From the NCBI GenBank assembly GCA_945893045.1, contig CAMDEA010000018.1:1-64000 (forward strand): a stretch of 64,000 bases of DNA. Direction: 5' to 3'. A model generated the notes under the pieces. The model saw nothing but the letters and a program-made list of their open reading frames with translations. It was not told where the DNA came from and did not search any database. This document shows positions 53,396 to 62,810 of the stretch, one piece after another. Source of the DNA: Planctomyces sp. SH-PL62 (lineage in GTDB: Bacteria > Planctomycetota > Planctomycetia > Planctomycetales > Planctomycetaceae). Both the position numbers and the translations under genes were made by a program. Each line of letters begins with the position of its first letter. Within the stretch, counting starts at the first letter, position 1.

Positions 53396-54733
53396 ATGAC
53401 TGTGGAATCATTAAACGCTGACAATGTGATCGAGACCTCGCGAAGTCGCAGGCCGAGACGAATCGGAATGGCCGCGATGATCGGTTGGAGCATTGCCGTC
53501 CTCGCCTCAGCCGAGGACTGGCCGCATTGGCGAGGCTCGCAACACAACGGTGTCGTTCAAGAGGCATCGGGCTGGAACGGCTCGCGCTGGATCGACTCGA
53601 AACCGACGTGGAATACGAACGTCGGCGAGGGAGCCTCTGCGCCGCTGCTGGTTGGCGAACAAGTCTTCGCACTGGGACATCGTGACGGGCAGAACATCGT
53701 CTCGTGTCTGGAATCCCAAACGGGCAAGGTCGTCTGGACGATGACTTACAAGACTCCACGTTACGGACGAAACGCGACGGGCGATGAAGGATTGTATTCG
53801 GGACCGTCCTCGACGCCGGAGTTCGATCCGGCCACGCAGTTGCTTTACACACTGAGTGCCGACGGCGATCTGCATTGCTGGGACGTGCAACAGCGCGGAG
53901 CCAAGGTTTGGCATCGCAATCTTTACAACGACTATCAGATGCCGAGGCGCGCGAAAGTCGGCCGTAGTGGCCAGCGCGATTACGGTTACACGTCCGCGCC
54001 GCTGGTCCATGAAAACTGGCTGCTGATTGAAGTCGGCGGCCCGACGGGAACCATCGTGGCCTTTGAAAAGCGATCGGGCCGCGAAGCGTGGCGATCCAAA
54101 GCCACCCAGGTCGCCGGGCACTCCGGAGGGTTGTCCCCAATCACCGTCGAGGGCGTGCCGTGCGTCGCGGCGTTGTCGTTCGACGGCTTGCTGGTCGTGC
54201 GACTCGATGCCGCTCATGCCGGCGAGACGGTCGCGACCCATCCGTGGATCACCGAGTTCGCCAACAACATCGCCAGCCCCGCCGTGCAGGACGACTGTGT
54301 GCTCATCACCTCCGAATACAACCATCGGGCGATGTGCAAACTGCGAATCACACTGCGCGGTGCCGAGAAACTTTGGGAGCAACCTTTCGCCTCGAAAGCA
54401 TGTACTCCGGTGATTCATCGCGGCCGCATCTACGTCGCGTGGGATCGACTGCGGTGTCTCGACTGGCAAACCGGCGAACTCGTCTGGCAAGGCCCGCCCG
54501 TCGGCGATGCCGGTTCGGTCGTTGTCACGTCCGATGACAAACTCATCGTCTGGGCAGGACGAGGCGAACTTCTTCTGGCGGAAACGTCCGCGTCACCCAG
54601 TAAGACGTATCGCGAGTTGGCTCGCGTCAGCCGCCTCGCCAGCGATGATGTCTGGCCGCATGTGGTCGTCTCGAACCGCCAAATCCTCTGCCGAGACCGC
54701 CACGGCCAACTGCTGCGATTCGCAATGCCGTGA
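53396..54733 (+). CDS. PQQ-like beta-propeller repeat protein, secreted
   Basis: DWPHWRGSQHNGV; VSCLESQTGKVVWTM; GDLHCWDVQQRGAKVWHRN. Confidence 0.8.
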   Translation: MTVESLNADNVIETSRSRRPRRIGMAAMIGWSIAVLASAEDWPHWRGSQHNGVVQEASGWNGSRWIDSKPTWNTNVGEGASAPLLVGEQVFALGHRDGQNIVSCLESQTGKVVWTMTYKTPRYGRNATGDEGLYSGPSSTPEFDPATQLLYTLSADGDLHCWDVQQRGAKVWHRNLYNDYQMPRRAKVGRSGQRDYGYTSAPLVHENWLLIEVGGPTGTIVAFEKRSGREAWRSKATQVAGHSGGLSPITVEGVPCVAALSFDGLLVVRLDAAHAGETVATHPWITEFANNIASPAVQDDCVLITSEYNHRAMCKLRITLRGAEKLWEQPFASKACTPVIHRGRIYVAWDRLRCLDWQTGELVWQGPPVGDAGSVVVTSDDKLIVWAGRGELLLAETSASPSKTYRELARVSRLASDDVWPHVVVSNRQILCRDRHGQLLRFAMP

Positions 54734-54847
54734 TCTGTAGGGTGCGGTCGAGTCATCGAGACCCACCGGTCTGTCTGTGCTGGCGATACCGAGCGAAGCG
54801 AGGAATAATCCTTCGCACTTTGCGGTGCAAATCGCTGATTAACTTTC

Positions 54848-55777
54848 ATGGCTGTCGAAACAATGTGCCAAATACATTTCAAAGTGTCTGCTGAAATTCA
54901 TGCGCCATTGGAAACCGTGCCAAACGACGGGCCGTTCAAATTCGTGGTTTCCGATTCGGCATTCGCGAGTCCAGTGACCATTGTTTTGTCAGAAACGGGT
55001 TCGTCCATTTTCAGCACAGCACTAAGCCAAGTCTCGACTCGCCTGCATGATTCACTGAGTTTGGCATCCACTTTTGACAATCTAGCTCGTGATATCGATG
55101 TTGAGCTTACGACTCTTGTCAGACGCCTGAGTACGAAGAACAGATCTGTCCTTCGATTGCTTAAGCAGGAAATGCACAAGTACGACAGGTACGAATTGTG
55201 TAATGGCGGCGTGTACTGGAGCGACGACAGTGCGAACTGGATTGAGATTTGTGGCGGGACGCTCAGCGGAGCCTTTTCGGCGCATCCTCTATTCAGGCTC
55301 GATGCAGGTTGGAGAAAACACGTTCAATCCTTGCTCGACGCAGGGGAGGAATCGCTAATAGCAACACAACATCTACATGAGGCAGAGCGTTCCAGTGGCC
55401 TTGAGTTTCAATGGATCGAGGCAACGATCGCGGCTGAGCTTGCCATAAAAGAGATCCTTATCCGCCTTGAACCCAAACTCGAAGTCCTTCTTTTGAAGGT
55501 TCCGTCTCCACCACTTGGGAAACTCTATGGCGAGGTTCTCAAGGCCGTCACTGGCGAAGAGTATCCAAAGCGAGGTGTGCTTCAAAAGGGAGCAGACAAA
55601 CGGAATGAGCTTGTTCATCGGCCTCAAAGTGACGAACTCGATCCACAGAAAGTGGTGGATTACCTTCAGGACGTCCGGTCAGCGATCGAGCACCTGTTGA
55701 AAGTTGACCGACAGCGACGTAATCAATCCGCGTCGGCACCGAAGGGGTTCAAAGACGCTTCATCGGAGACAGCATGA
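54848..55777 (+). CDS. Hypothetical protein with HEPN-like C-terminus
   Basis: C-terminal helical region with KRNELVHRP (Rx4H-type) motif; locally AT-richer than flanks. Confidence 0.5.
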   Translation: MAVETMCQIHFKVSAEIHAPLETVPNDGPFKFVVSDSAFASPVTIVLSETGSSIFSTALSQVSTRLHDSLSLASTFDNLARDIDVELTTLVRRLSTKNRSVLRLLKQEMHKYDRYELCNGGVYWSDDSANWIEICGGTLSGAFSAHPLFRLDAGWRKHVQSLLDAGEESLIATQHLHEAERSSGLEFQWIEATIAAELAIKEILIRLEPKLEVLLLKVPSPPLGKLYGEVLKAVTGEEYPKRGVLQKGADKRNELVHRPQSDELDPQKVVDYLQDVRSAIEHLLKVDRQRRNQSASAPKGFKDASSETA

Positions 55778-56112
55778 CCGCAAAGAAATTTCGGAGCTTG
55801 ACGCTGCGTCTCCCCGAAGCGTCGGAAGAGGCGCACATGGGGCATCCCGACTTTCGAGTCGGCGGCAAAATTTTCGCGACGCTCGGACCGGATGAGGACT
55901 GGGGGATGGTCAAGCTGACGCCGGAGCAGCAAGCGGCTTTCCTCCGTGATGAGCCGGACGTCTTCCATCCGGCGAGCGGAGCTTGGGGACGTCGGGGATG
56001 CACCATCGTCCGCCTTCGCAACGCCAAGGAATTGACCGTGCGGCACGCGCTGCTCGAAGCTTGGCGAAACATTGCTCCGAAGCGGCTGGTTCAGGATTTC
56101 GACGAGAAATAG
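55774..56112 (+). CDS. MmcQ/YjbR family protein
   Basis: LRLPEASEEAHMGHPDFRVGGKIFATL...WGMVKLTPEQQAAFL. Confidence 0.78.
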   Translation: MTAKKFRSLTLRLPEASEEAHMGHPDFRVGGKIFATLGPDEDWGMVKLTPEQQAAFLRDEPDVFHPASGAWGRRGCTIVRLRNAKELTVRHALLEAWRNIAPKRLVQDFDEK

Positions 56113-56191
56113 ATTGAGGCCGTACAATGGCAACTCGACTTCTGCATGCTTGGTTGGCGTGGATCATCGTTGTGTTGCCGGGAGTTTCCCC

Positions 56192-57127
56192 ATGAAGCCC
56201 ATCGCATTGACCGTTTTGTTGTTCTTCGGTTTGTTCGCGAACTCGCTGATGGCCGCCGATCAACCGCTCGTCATCGAACTCTGGCCGGGCAAACCAGCCG
56301 ACGATAATGCCGAGACGATTGGCGAAGAGAAGTTCATCCAGCTCATCGTCAAAGGCGTGCCCTATGAAGTTGCTGGGAAGCCAACCAAGTGGAAAACCAA
56401 CGTCACGAAGCCGACGCTCACCGTCTATCGGCCGGCGAACGACAACAACACGGGCACGGCAATGCTGATTTGTCCGGGCGGTGGATATCACAATCTCGGC
56501 TGGGATGTCGAAGGTGAAGAAATCGCCGAGTGGCTGAACTCTCTGGGAATGACCGGCATCATCTTGAAGTATCGCTGCCCGCGCCGGCCCGGTGATGAGA
56601 AGGGTGTGCCGCCGATCGGGCCGGTCAAGGATGCGCAGCGCGCGGTCAGTCTCGTGCGCAGCAAGGCGAAGGAGTGGGGCATCGACTCGCAGCGGATTGG
56701 GATGATCGGATTCTCGGCGGGCGGGCATCTGGTTGGAGCAACCGCGACCAACTTCGAGAAGCGGACTTACGAGCCGATTGACGCAATTGATGAGATCAGT
56801 TGCCGGCCGGACTTCGGCATTCCGGTCTATTCGGGTTATTTCAAGTTCAAAGAAGTGGGGCCGCTCTCTCCAACCGTGAAGCTGCCGGCAAACGCGCCGC
56901 CGCTGTTGTTCGTTCACGCTTCGGACGATCCGATCAGCGACGTGGAACACAGCGTGACGTTCTATTTGGCGTTGAAGCGCGCCGGCATTCATTCCGACTT
57001 GCACGTCTATGCGTCCGGCGGACACGGGTTCGGAGTGCGGCCGACAAACGCGGCATGTTCAACTTGGACGACCGCCTGTACCGACTGGCTGCGGAATCGA
57101 GGATTCCTCAAGCCGACCTCGAACTGA
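56192..57127 (+). CDS. Secreted alpha/beta hydrolase (esterase/acetylxylan esterase-like)
   Basis: LICPGGGYHNLGWDVEGEEIAEWL; IGMIGFSAGGHLVGATATN; VHASDDPI; SGGHGFGVR. Confidence 0.82.
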   Translation: MKPIALTVLLFFGLFANSLMAADQPLVIELWPGKPADDNAETIGEEKFIQLIVKGVPYEVAGKPTKWKTNVTKPTLTVYRPANDNNTGTAMLICPGGGYHNLGWDVEGEEIAEWLNSLGMTGIILKYRCPRRPGDEKGVPPIGPVKDAQRAVSLVRSKAKEWGIDSQRIGMIGFSAGGHLVGATATNFEKRTYEPIDAIDEISCRPDFGIPVYSGYFKFKEVGPLSPTVKLPANAPPLLFVHASDDPISDVEHSVTFYLALKRAGIHSDLHVYASGGHGFGVRPTNAACSTWTTACTDWLRNRGFLKPTSN

Positions 57128-57150
57128 CAAGCAACGAATTGGGAGATCAC

Positions 57151-58326
57151 ATGACTCGCTGGCTGGCGTCATTTCTGTTGGTAGTCGCGGCGGTTGCCGC
57201 ATCTCCGGCGAGGTCGGACGATGACCCGCTCGCAGCTTGGCGCAGCGGAGTGCGCGTGCGCCCGGTTTTTGCTGAAGCGGCGGAGCACACGATTCATTCT
57301 TATTTCAATACCTGCCCGGAAAGCCCGGATGGGAAGTGGGTGTTGTTCTTCACCTCGTCGAAAGCGGATGGTCAGTTCGGCGAGGTTCGGATTCGCCACC
57401 GAGTCAGTGGCGACGAGAGAGTGCTGGCGAAAGAGATCTCCGTCGAGGACGCGCATCGCGTGGCGTGTCAGCAATGGGTCTCGAAAGGTCGTCGCGTCGT
57501 GTTCCACGGTGAGCGAAACGGCGAGTGGTTCGTTGCCGCTGTGGATGTGGACTCGGCCACCGAACGCGTGCTGGCTCGCGGACGGCTGGCGGGATGGGGA
57601 CAGCCTCAAGCGGACTTCGTGCCGTTGTATGGGCCGCACTGGAATCCGGGGCCGCATCGCGATCTCGAATTGCTCAACGTCGAATCCGGAGAGATTCGCA
57701 CGGTGGTCACGAACGACGCGGTGAAGGCCGCGTACCCCGAATGGCTCGCGAAGTCGTATGGCGACAAACCGACGTCGATCTTCTTTCCGGTGCTCAGTCC
57801 GGATCAGTCGCGTGTGTTCTTCAAGATGGCCTCGGGTAGCGGCGGCGATGCTCGCAGCACCGCGGCCAGTCAGCGGCAAGGATTGATCTGCTACAGCCTC
57901 GCCGATCAGCGATTCCTGTTTCTGCGCGAGCGTTGGGGACATCCCGCATGGCATCCCGATCAGAAGACCATCGTCGAGACGGCTTACACGTTGATCGACA
58001 GCGACACCGGCAAAGAGCGACGCCTCCCCGGTCTGCCGGTGTTTCGCGGCGATCATCCCTCCGCGAGTCCCGACAGCAAGTTGATCGTCACCGATACGAC
58101 GATGGATAAGCTTGGTGGTGAGGCAACCGAGTGGGGCGTGATCGTCGCCAACGCGAGCGGTTCCGATTACGTGTTGCTGCACCGCTTCGACAATTCGCGG
58201 GGAGCGCGTTCGTGGCGGCGTTCGCATCCGCATCCGGTCTTCAGTCCCGATGGCCGACGCATTTACTTCAACGTCAGCAGCGGCCCGTGGACGCAGTTGT
58301 TCGTGGCTGAAGCGGCCGAGAAATAG
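57151..58326 (+). CDS. Secreted TolB-like/oligogalacturonate lyase-like beta-propeller protein
   Basis: Signal peptide; NTCPESPDGKWVLFFTSS; HPVFSPDGRRIYFNVSSG. Confidence 0.65.
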   Translation: MTRWLASFLLVVAAVAASPARSDDDPLAAWRSGVRVRPVFAEAAEHTIHSYFNTCPESPDGKWVLFFTSSKADGQFGEVRIRHRVSGDERVLAKEISVEDAHRVACQQWVSKGRRVVFHGERNGEWFVAAVDVDSATERVLARGRLAGWGQPQADFVPLYGPHWNPGPHRDLELLNVESGEIRTVVTNDAVKAAYPEWLAKSYGDKPTSIFFPVLSPDQSRVFFKMASGSGGDARSTAASQRQGLICYSLADQRFLFLRERWGHPAWHPDQKTIVETAYTLIDSDTGKERRLPGLPVFRGDHPSASPDSKLIVTDTTMDKLGGEATEWGVIVANASGSDYVLLHRFDNSRGARSWRRSHPHPVFSPDGRRIYFNVSSGPWTQLFVAEAAEK

Positions 58327-58370
58327 TCGGCAACACAATCGACACTCCGGCGAGCGGTGTGGAGTCAATG

Positions 58371-58435
58371 TAGTAGGCACATTCCATGTGCCGTCGGCAA
58401 TTCTCAGGCTGACGGCACATGGAATGTGCCTGCTA
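58371..58435. repeat. Inverted repeat (tagtaggc...)
   Basis: tagtaggcacattccatgtgccgtc / gacggcacatggaatgtgcctgcta. Confidence 0.92.
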
Positions 58436-58479
58436 GTTTCCAAGGTGTGTGCCATTGGGCTGACGCCGCCCCGCTCGCC

Positions 58480-60870
58480 TTATCGCGCTGCTGCGGCTGC
58501 CTCTTCCGTGCGGCCGTCGTCTTGCGGGTAGATCAAGATGCGGTCGTGGACCAGCAGCACCAGGTCGGGCCGGCCGTCGTTGGTGACGTCGATGATGATG
58601 GATTCGCGCGGCTCGAAGTCGCCTCCCTCGTCTTCGCGAGAGAAACTCTTCTCCTCGAAGATCTGAAACGCGAGGGCCGAGCGAAGCGACGCGGCTTGAT
58701 CGGCGGTTGACGGTGTGAAGTTCAGGATTTCGAGGTTGTGCGAGCGTGTGTCGATCGCGGCGAGATCAGGTTGCGCGTCGCCGTTGAGATCGCCGCCGAC
58801 CACGTCGGCGAAGAAGGTCTTCTCCGTTTTGGTTTCGTAGCTGGCGAGTTCCCTCATCGTGGGATCGGCGCGGCCGGAGTACAGCACCGCGAACTTGCCC
58901 TGTCCGAACAGCAGCAAGTCATCCTGGCCATCGCCGTTGAGATCATCGACGTGCGCGGATTTGAACGGGAAGCGGCCAAGCTCCACTTCTTGCCACGGGC
59001 GGTAAACGCCCTCTTCCAGCCGCAAGACTTTCAGCTTTTGTACGCCGACGTCGATCAGCACGATCTCGTTGCCGGGCTTTCCGTCGAGATTGATGCTCGC
59101 CGCGCCGACTGTCTTGGCGGTCGCTTCGGCCACGTTGAATTGATCGGCGACTTGCCAGCCGCGAGTTGCTTCGTCGAAGCGCATGTTGCGGACGAATTTG
59201 TCCTGCGCGACCAGCAGCGTGGCGTTCGGCGATTGCCCGAAGAAGACGGCTCCCGGCTGCACGTTGCCGAGCTGGATGCCCCCTTCGGTCTTCAATTCTT
59301 TCGGCACCCCCTTCTCGTCGAGCGAGAACAGCGACGGTGCTTTGTCGCTGCCGCCGAAGATCATGAACTCCGGCTTCCCATCGCCGTTGACGTCGAGGCG
59401 TTGAATGCGGTTCGGCGATGCCTTGAGCTCCAACGTGACCGAGGGCTTGCCGTCGAATTGATGTGGCTCCCAACTGCCGTTGGCCGCGCGGTGCAGAGCT
59501 TCGAGCGTGTAAGTCGTCTCGCGTGCGGCGCGGGCTTTCGTCAGATAGATCACATCGAGGTGCTTGTCGCTGTCGAGGTCGGCGAGTTCCAGCGCGATTG
59601 GCTCTTTGCCACCCATCGGCAGCGCTTGCGGGAACGTCAACCGGCCTTCGGCCATGCGGCTGACTCCGATGGTCTTTTCTTTCGTGCTGAGCACCACGAC
59701 TTCCGCGGAACCGTTGCCGTCGAGATCGGCCGCTCGGATTTGGTCCGCGCCGACGAGTCCTGAGAACGCTTCGCCTTGTTCGAGGCCGATCCCTTTGCGT
59801 TGCTTGAAGACGATCATCCGCGCGGCCTCGGAATCGGACACGACGACATCCTTCAATCCATCGCCATCGAGGTCGGCGATCGCGACGTCCCGATTCGTGC
59901 CGGCTCCCTGCTGGCCAAGTCCGTATTGAATCAGCCGGCTGGACAACTCACCCGGCTTAGGAGCAGGCCGCTCCATTTGCAGGACTTTGACGCGACCGGT
60001 CGAGGCATCGACGGTCAGCACTTCGATCTGCGGCGTGCGGTCCATTTGTGCGATCGAGACCGACCGCGGCTTCGTCATCTCGAAGCGCAGTTCGGGGCCG
60101 AGCTTGCCGTCCTGACCTTGCAGCCGCGCGGCGAGCGATTGCTCACCTTCATCGTTCGAGAGGTAGCACAAGTCTTTGCGACCGTCGCCATCGAGGTCCG
60201 CGATCTGCCCCAGCGTCAGCCGCTGCGACGTGTTGAACAGGCTCTCCGGCGCGGCGAGCTTGCCGTCCTTTTGCTGATAGAGCAAATACGTCTGGGTCAG
60301 GCCGAGCACGGCAATATCGTCGCGACCGTCGCTGTTGAGATCTCCCGCGAGCACGACCCACGCGAACGCGGGAACGTCGGGCAGGCGGATGGTGGTCTTC
60401 TCGGTCCATTCACCAGTCTTCGGCTGAAAGCGAATGACGAGCTTGTCGGTGCCGCCGAAGTAAGCGATGTCGGTGCGGCCGTCATGGTTGAAGTCGCCCA
60501 AGGCCATCGCAGCGATTTCGTGATCGACGCTGAGCTTGCGATGCTCGAACCGCCAATGCGCCGCGAAATGATTGACCTCCGGCTTGGCCGTCGGAGCGTT
60601 CGCCGGCTTGGCCGCTCGTTGCAGCAGCAGGTCGATGCGGCTGTGCGCGTTGTCGGCAATCGCCAGATCGGTCAGGCCGTCCTTGTTCAAGTCACCCGCC
60701 ACGAGGTTGGCCGAACGGTCCGACAACTTCACCATTTCCAACGGCTTGAATCCGTAGAACGGCGAAAGCTCATTGACCATATCCTCTTCCTGAGCCGGCA
60801 ACGTGAATCCACACACCGTCGCCGCAACCACCGCCGCCAGCACTCCCCACCGTTGGCAAACCGCTCGCAT
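58480..60870 (-). CDS. FG-GAP/VCBS repeat secreted protein
   Basis: Repeated DLNKDGLTDLAIADN, DFNHDGRTDIAYFGG, DLNSDGRDDIAVLG, DLDGDGLKDVVVSDS; signal peptide. Confidence 0.85.
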   Translation of the reverse strand: MRAVCQRWGVLAAVVAATVCGFTLPAQEEDMVNELSPFYGFKPLEMVKLSDRSANLVAGDLNKDGLTDLAIADNAHSRIDLLLQRAAKPANAPTAKPEVNHFAAHWRFEHRKLSVDHEIAAMALGDFNHDGRTDIAYFGGTDKLVIRFQPKTGEWTEKTTIRLPDVPAFAWVVLAGDLNSDGRDDIAVLGLTQTYLLYQQKDGKLAAPESLFNTSQRLTLGQIADLDGDGRKDLCYLSNDEGEQSLAARLQGQDGKLGPELRFEMTKPRSVSIAQMDRTPQIEVLTVDASTGRVKVLQMERPAPKPGELSSRLIQYGLGQQGAGTNRDVAIADLDGDGLKDVVVSDSEAARMIVFKQRKGIGLEQGEAFSGLVGADQIRAADLDGNGSAEVVVLSTKEKTIGVSRMAEGRLTFPQALPMGGKEPIALELADLDSDKHLDVIYLTKARAARETTYTLEALHRAANGSWEPHQFDGKPSVTLELKASPNRIQRLDVNGDGKPEFMIFGGSDKAPSLFSLDEKGVPKELKTEGGIQLGNVQPGAVFFGQSPNATLLVAQDKFVRNMRFDEATRGWQVADQFNVAEATAKTVGAASINLDGKPGNEIVLIDVGVQKLKVLRLEEGVYRPWQEVELGRFPFKSAHVDDLNGDGQDDLLLFGQGKFAVLYSGRADPTMRELASYETKTEKTFFADVVGGDLNGDAQPDLAAIDTRSHNLEILNFTPSTADQAASLRSALAFQIFEEKSFSREDEGGDFEPRESIIIDVTNDGRPDLVLLVHDRILIYPQDDGRTEEAAAAAR

Positions 60871-61067
60871 GAAAGTCTCCTCAGATTGGCCGCGCGTGTC
60901 GGAATCTCGATCGCTTGGCGGCGGGAGGATAGCAAGGGACGCGCCTCTGAGTAGCCTGGACGCCCACGTCCGGGCGGCTCGTTGGCTGCCGCACGCGTCG
61001 CCGAAACGAACGCCAGGACCTAATGTACCTCTCGCAGCGAGCCTCTTCCCCAAAACTACGGTGATCT

Positions 61068-61146
61068 GATCCGTGCTCCGGCACTGCCATCCGTGCGATC
61101 CCTTCTCTTTGAGATGACCGCACGGATGGCAGTGCTGGATCACGGA
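61068..61146. repeat. Imperfect inverted repeat
   Basis: gatccgtgctccggcactgccatccgtgcgatc / gaccgcacggatggcagtgctggatcacgg. Confidence 0.8.
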
Positions 61147-61253
61147 GTTCGGGCAGGTCGATGAAACGCTGCCAAATCATCTCGCTCTGCGAAGATCTCA
61201 AATGATTTCAGTGCCTGCCCCGAATGGTCGCATTCACGAAGGAGAACCTGATC

Positions 61254-62693
61254 ATGATATTGTCGCGGTTGCTAATCGTGCTGTTGCTCACTGGGATTAG
61301 CGTGGTCTCAACCACTTCACCATTGGACGGCGGCGAACTCCGGGCGGGAGCGTTCGCGATGGATGTCACGCCGTTGAAATTTCCAATCTCGATGAACGGC
61401 AACATGCAGGATGCTCCGGCAAAGCGGGCGGCCGATCCGCTGCACGCGCGGTGTCTGGTGCTGGACGATGGGAAGACGCGCGTGGCGTTCGTCGTCGTGG
61501 ATAACTGCTTGATCCGCCGCGAACTCATGGACGATGCCAAGCAGCGAGCCAACAAACTGACCGGCATCCCGACCGAGCGAATGCTGATCTCGTCCACGCA
61601 CGCGCATTCGTGCCCCACGGTGACGGGCGCGTTCCAGAGCGAGCCGATCGTTGAATACGTTGAGTTCCTGACCGAGCGGATCGCAGCCGGCATCAAGCAG
61701 GCGAACGACAACCTTGCGCCCGCTCGTATCGCGTGGGGCGTCGGCCATGACGAGACACAGGTCTTCAATCGCCGCTGGTTGTTGAAAGAACCCAGCCGCG
61801 AGACGAACCCGTACGGCCTGATCGACCAGGCGCGGATGAATCCCGGTTACAACAATCCCAAGGTGACAAAGTCTGCCGGGCCGGTGGACCCGGAGGTGAG
61901 TTTCCTGAGCGTGCAGTCGGCTGACGGCCAACCGCGAGCGTTCTTGGCGAATTATTCGCTGCACTACGTCGGCGGAACCGGCGGCGATTTGTCGGCCGAC
62001 TATTTCGGAGCGTTCGCCGAGCGGATCGGGCAACTGCTCAAAGCGGACAATTCTGGAAAGACGCCGTTCGTCGGACTGATGTCGAACGGTACGAGCGGTG
62101 ACGTCAACAACGTCAACTTCGGTCTGACGATGCCGCCGAAGTACGCGCCGTTCGAGAAGCTCAAACTCGTCGCCAATAGCGTCGCCACGGCGGCGGTCGC
62201 CGCACACGAGAATGCGGAGTACCGCTCGACCGCAACCATCGCGATGCGTGAGACCGAAATCGAACTCAAAGTCCGCAAGCCATCCGCCGACGACATCACC
62301 GCCGCCAAAGCACGCATCGAGAAGGCGGGACCGTTTCCGTACAAAACGATGCCGGACATCTACGCTCGCGAAACGCTCTTGCTGGCCGAGTACCCCGACA
62401 CCGTGAAGCTCAAGCTGCAAGCGATTCGCATCGGTGAACTGGGGATCGTGGCGATCCCGGCCGAGGTCTTTACGGAGATCGGCCTGGAAATCAAACGTCG
62501 CAGCCCGTTGAAACCGACGTTTACGATCGCGCTTGCGAATGGTTGGAACGGCTACCTGCCGACGCCGCGGCAACACGAACTCGCCGGTTATGAAACGTGG
62601 CGCGCTCGCTCCAGCTATTTGGAAACCGGCGCGTCACCGAAGATCGTCGAGACTGTGCTGAAGCTGCTCAACGAAGTCGCGTCCGAGCAGTGA
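61254..62693 (+). CDS. Neutral/alkaline non-lysosomal ceramidase N-terminal-domain protein
   Basis: LRAGAFAMDVTPLKFPISMNGNMQD; ISSTHAHSCPTVTGA; NYSLHYVGGTGGDLSADYFGAFAERI. Confidence 0.78.
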   Translation: MILSRLLIVLLLTGISVVSTTSPLDGGELRAGAFAMDVTPLKFPISMNGNMQDAPAKRAADPLHARCLVLDDGKTRVAFVVVDNCLIRRELMDDAKQRANKLTGIPTERMLISSTHAHSCPTVTGAFQSEPIVEYVEFLTERIAAGIKQANDNLAPARIAWGVGHDETQVFNRRWLLKEPSRETNPYGLIDQARMNPGYNNPKVTKSAGPVDPEVSFLSVQSADGQPRAFLANYSLHYVGGTGGDLSADYFGAFAERIGQLLKADNSGKTPFVGLMSNGTSGDVNNVNFGLTMPPKYAPFEKLKLVANSVATAAVAAHENAEYRSTATIAMRETEIELKVRKPSADDITAAKARIEKAGPFPYKTMPDIYARETLLLAEYPDTVKLKLQAIRIGELGIVAIPAEVFTEIGLEIKRRSPLKPTFTIALANGWNGYLPTPRQHELAGYETWRARSSYLETGASPKIVETVLKLLNEVASEQ

Positions 62694-62728
62694 TTGGGAC
62701 TCAGGTTGATGTTTGCGCGATAGTCTTT

Positions 62729-62793
62729 GTGAGCGGCAAGGCGCTAGCCGCCGGTCTGATGGATACACCGGCGGCTAGCGCCTTGCCGCTCAC
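62729..62793. repeat. Inverted repeat, gagcggcatggcgctagcc family
   Basis: gtgagcggcaaggcgctagccgccggt / accggcggctagcgccttgccgctcac. Confidence 0.93.
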
Positions 62794-62810
62794 GACGAAT
62801 TGCAGCGCGA

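Noticed and set aside
54734-54790. gtagggtgcggtcgagtcatcgagaccc as another GTAG palindrome
   Set aside because: It begins with gtag just after a stop codon but has no convincing complementary right arm; at most a decayed half-unit.
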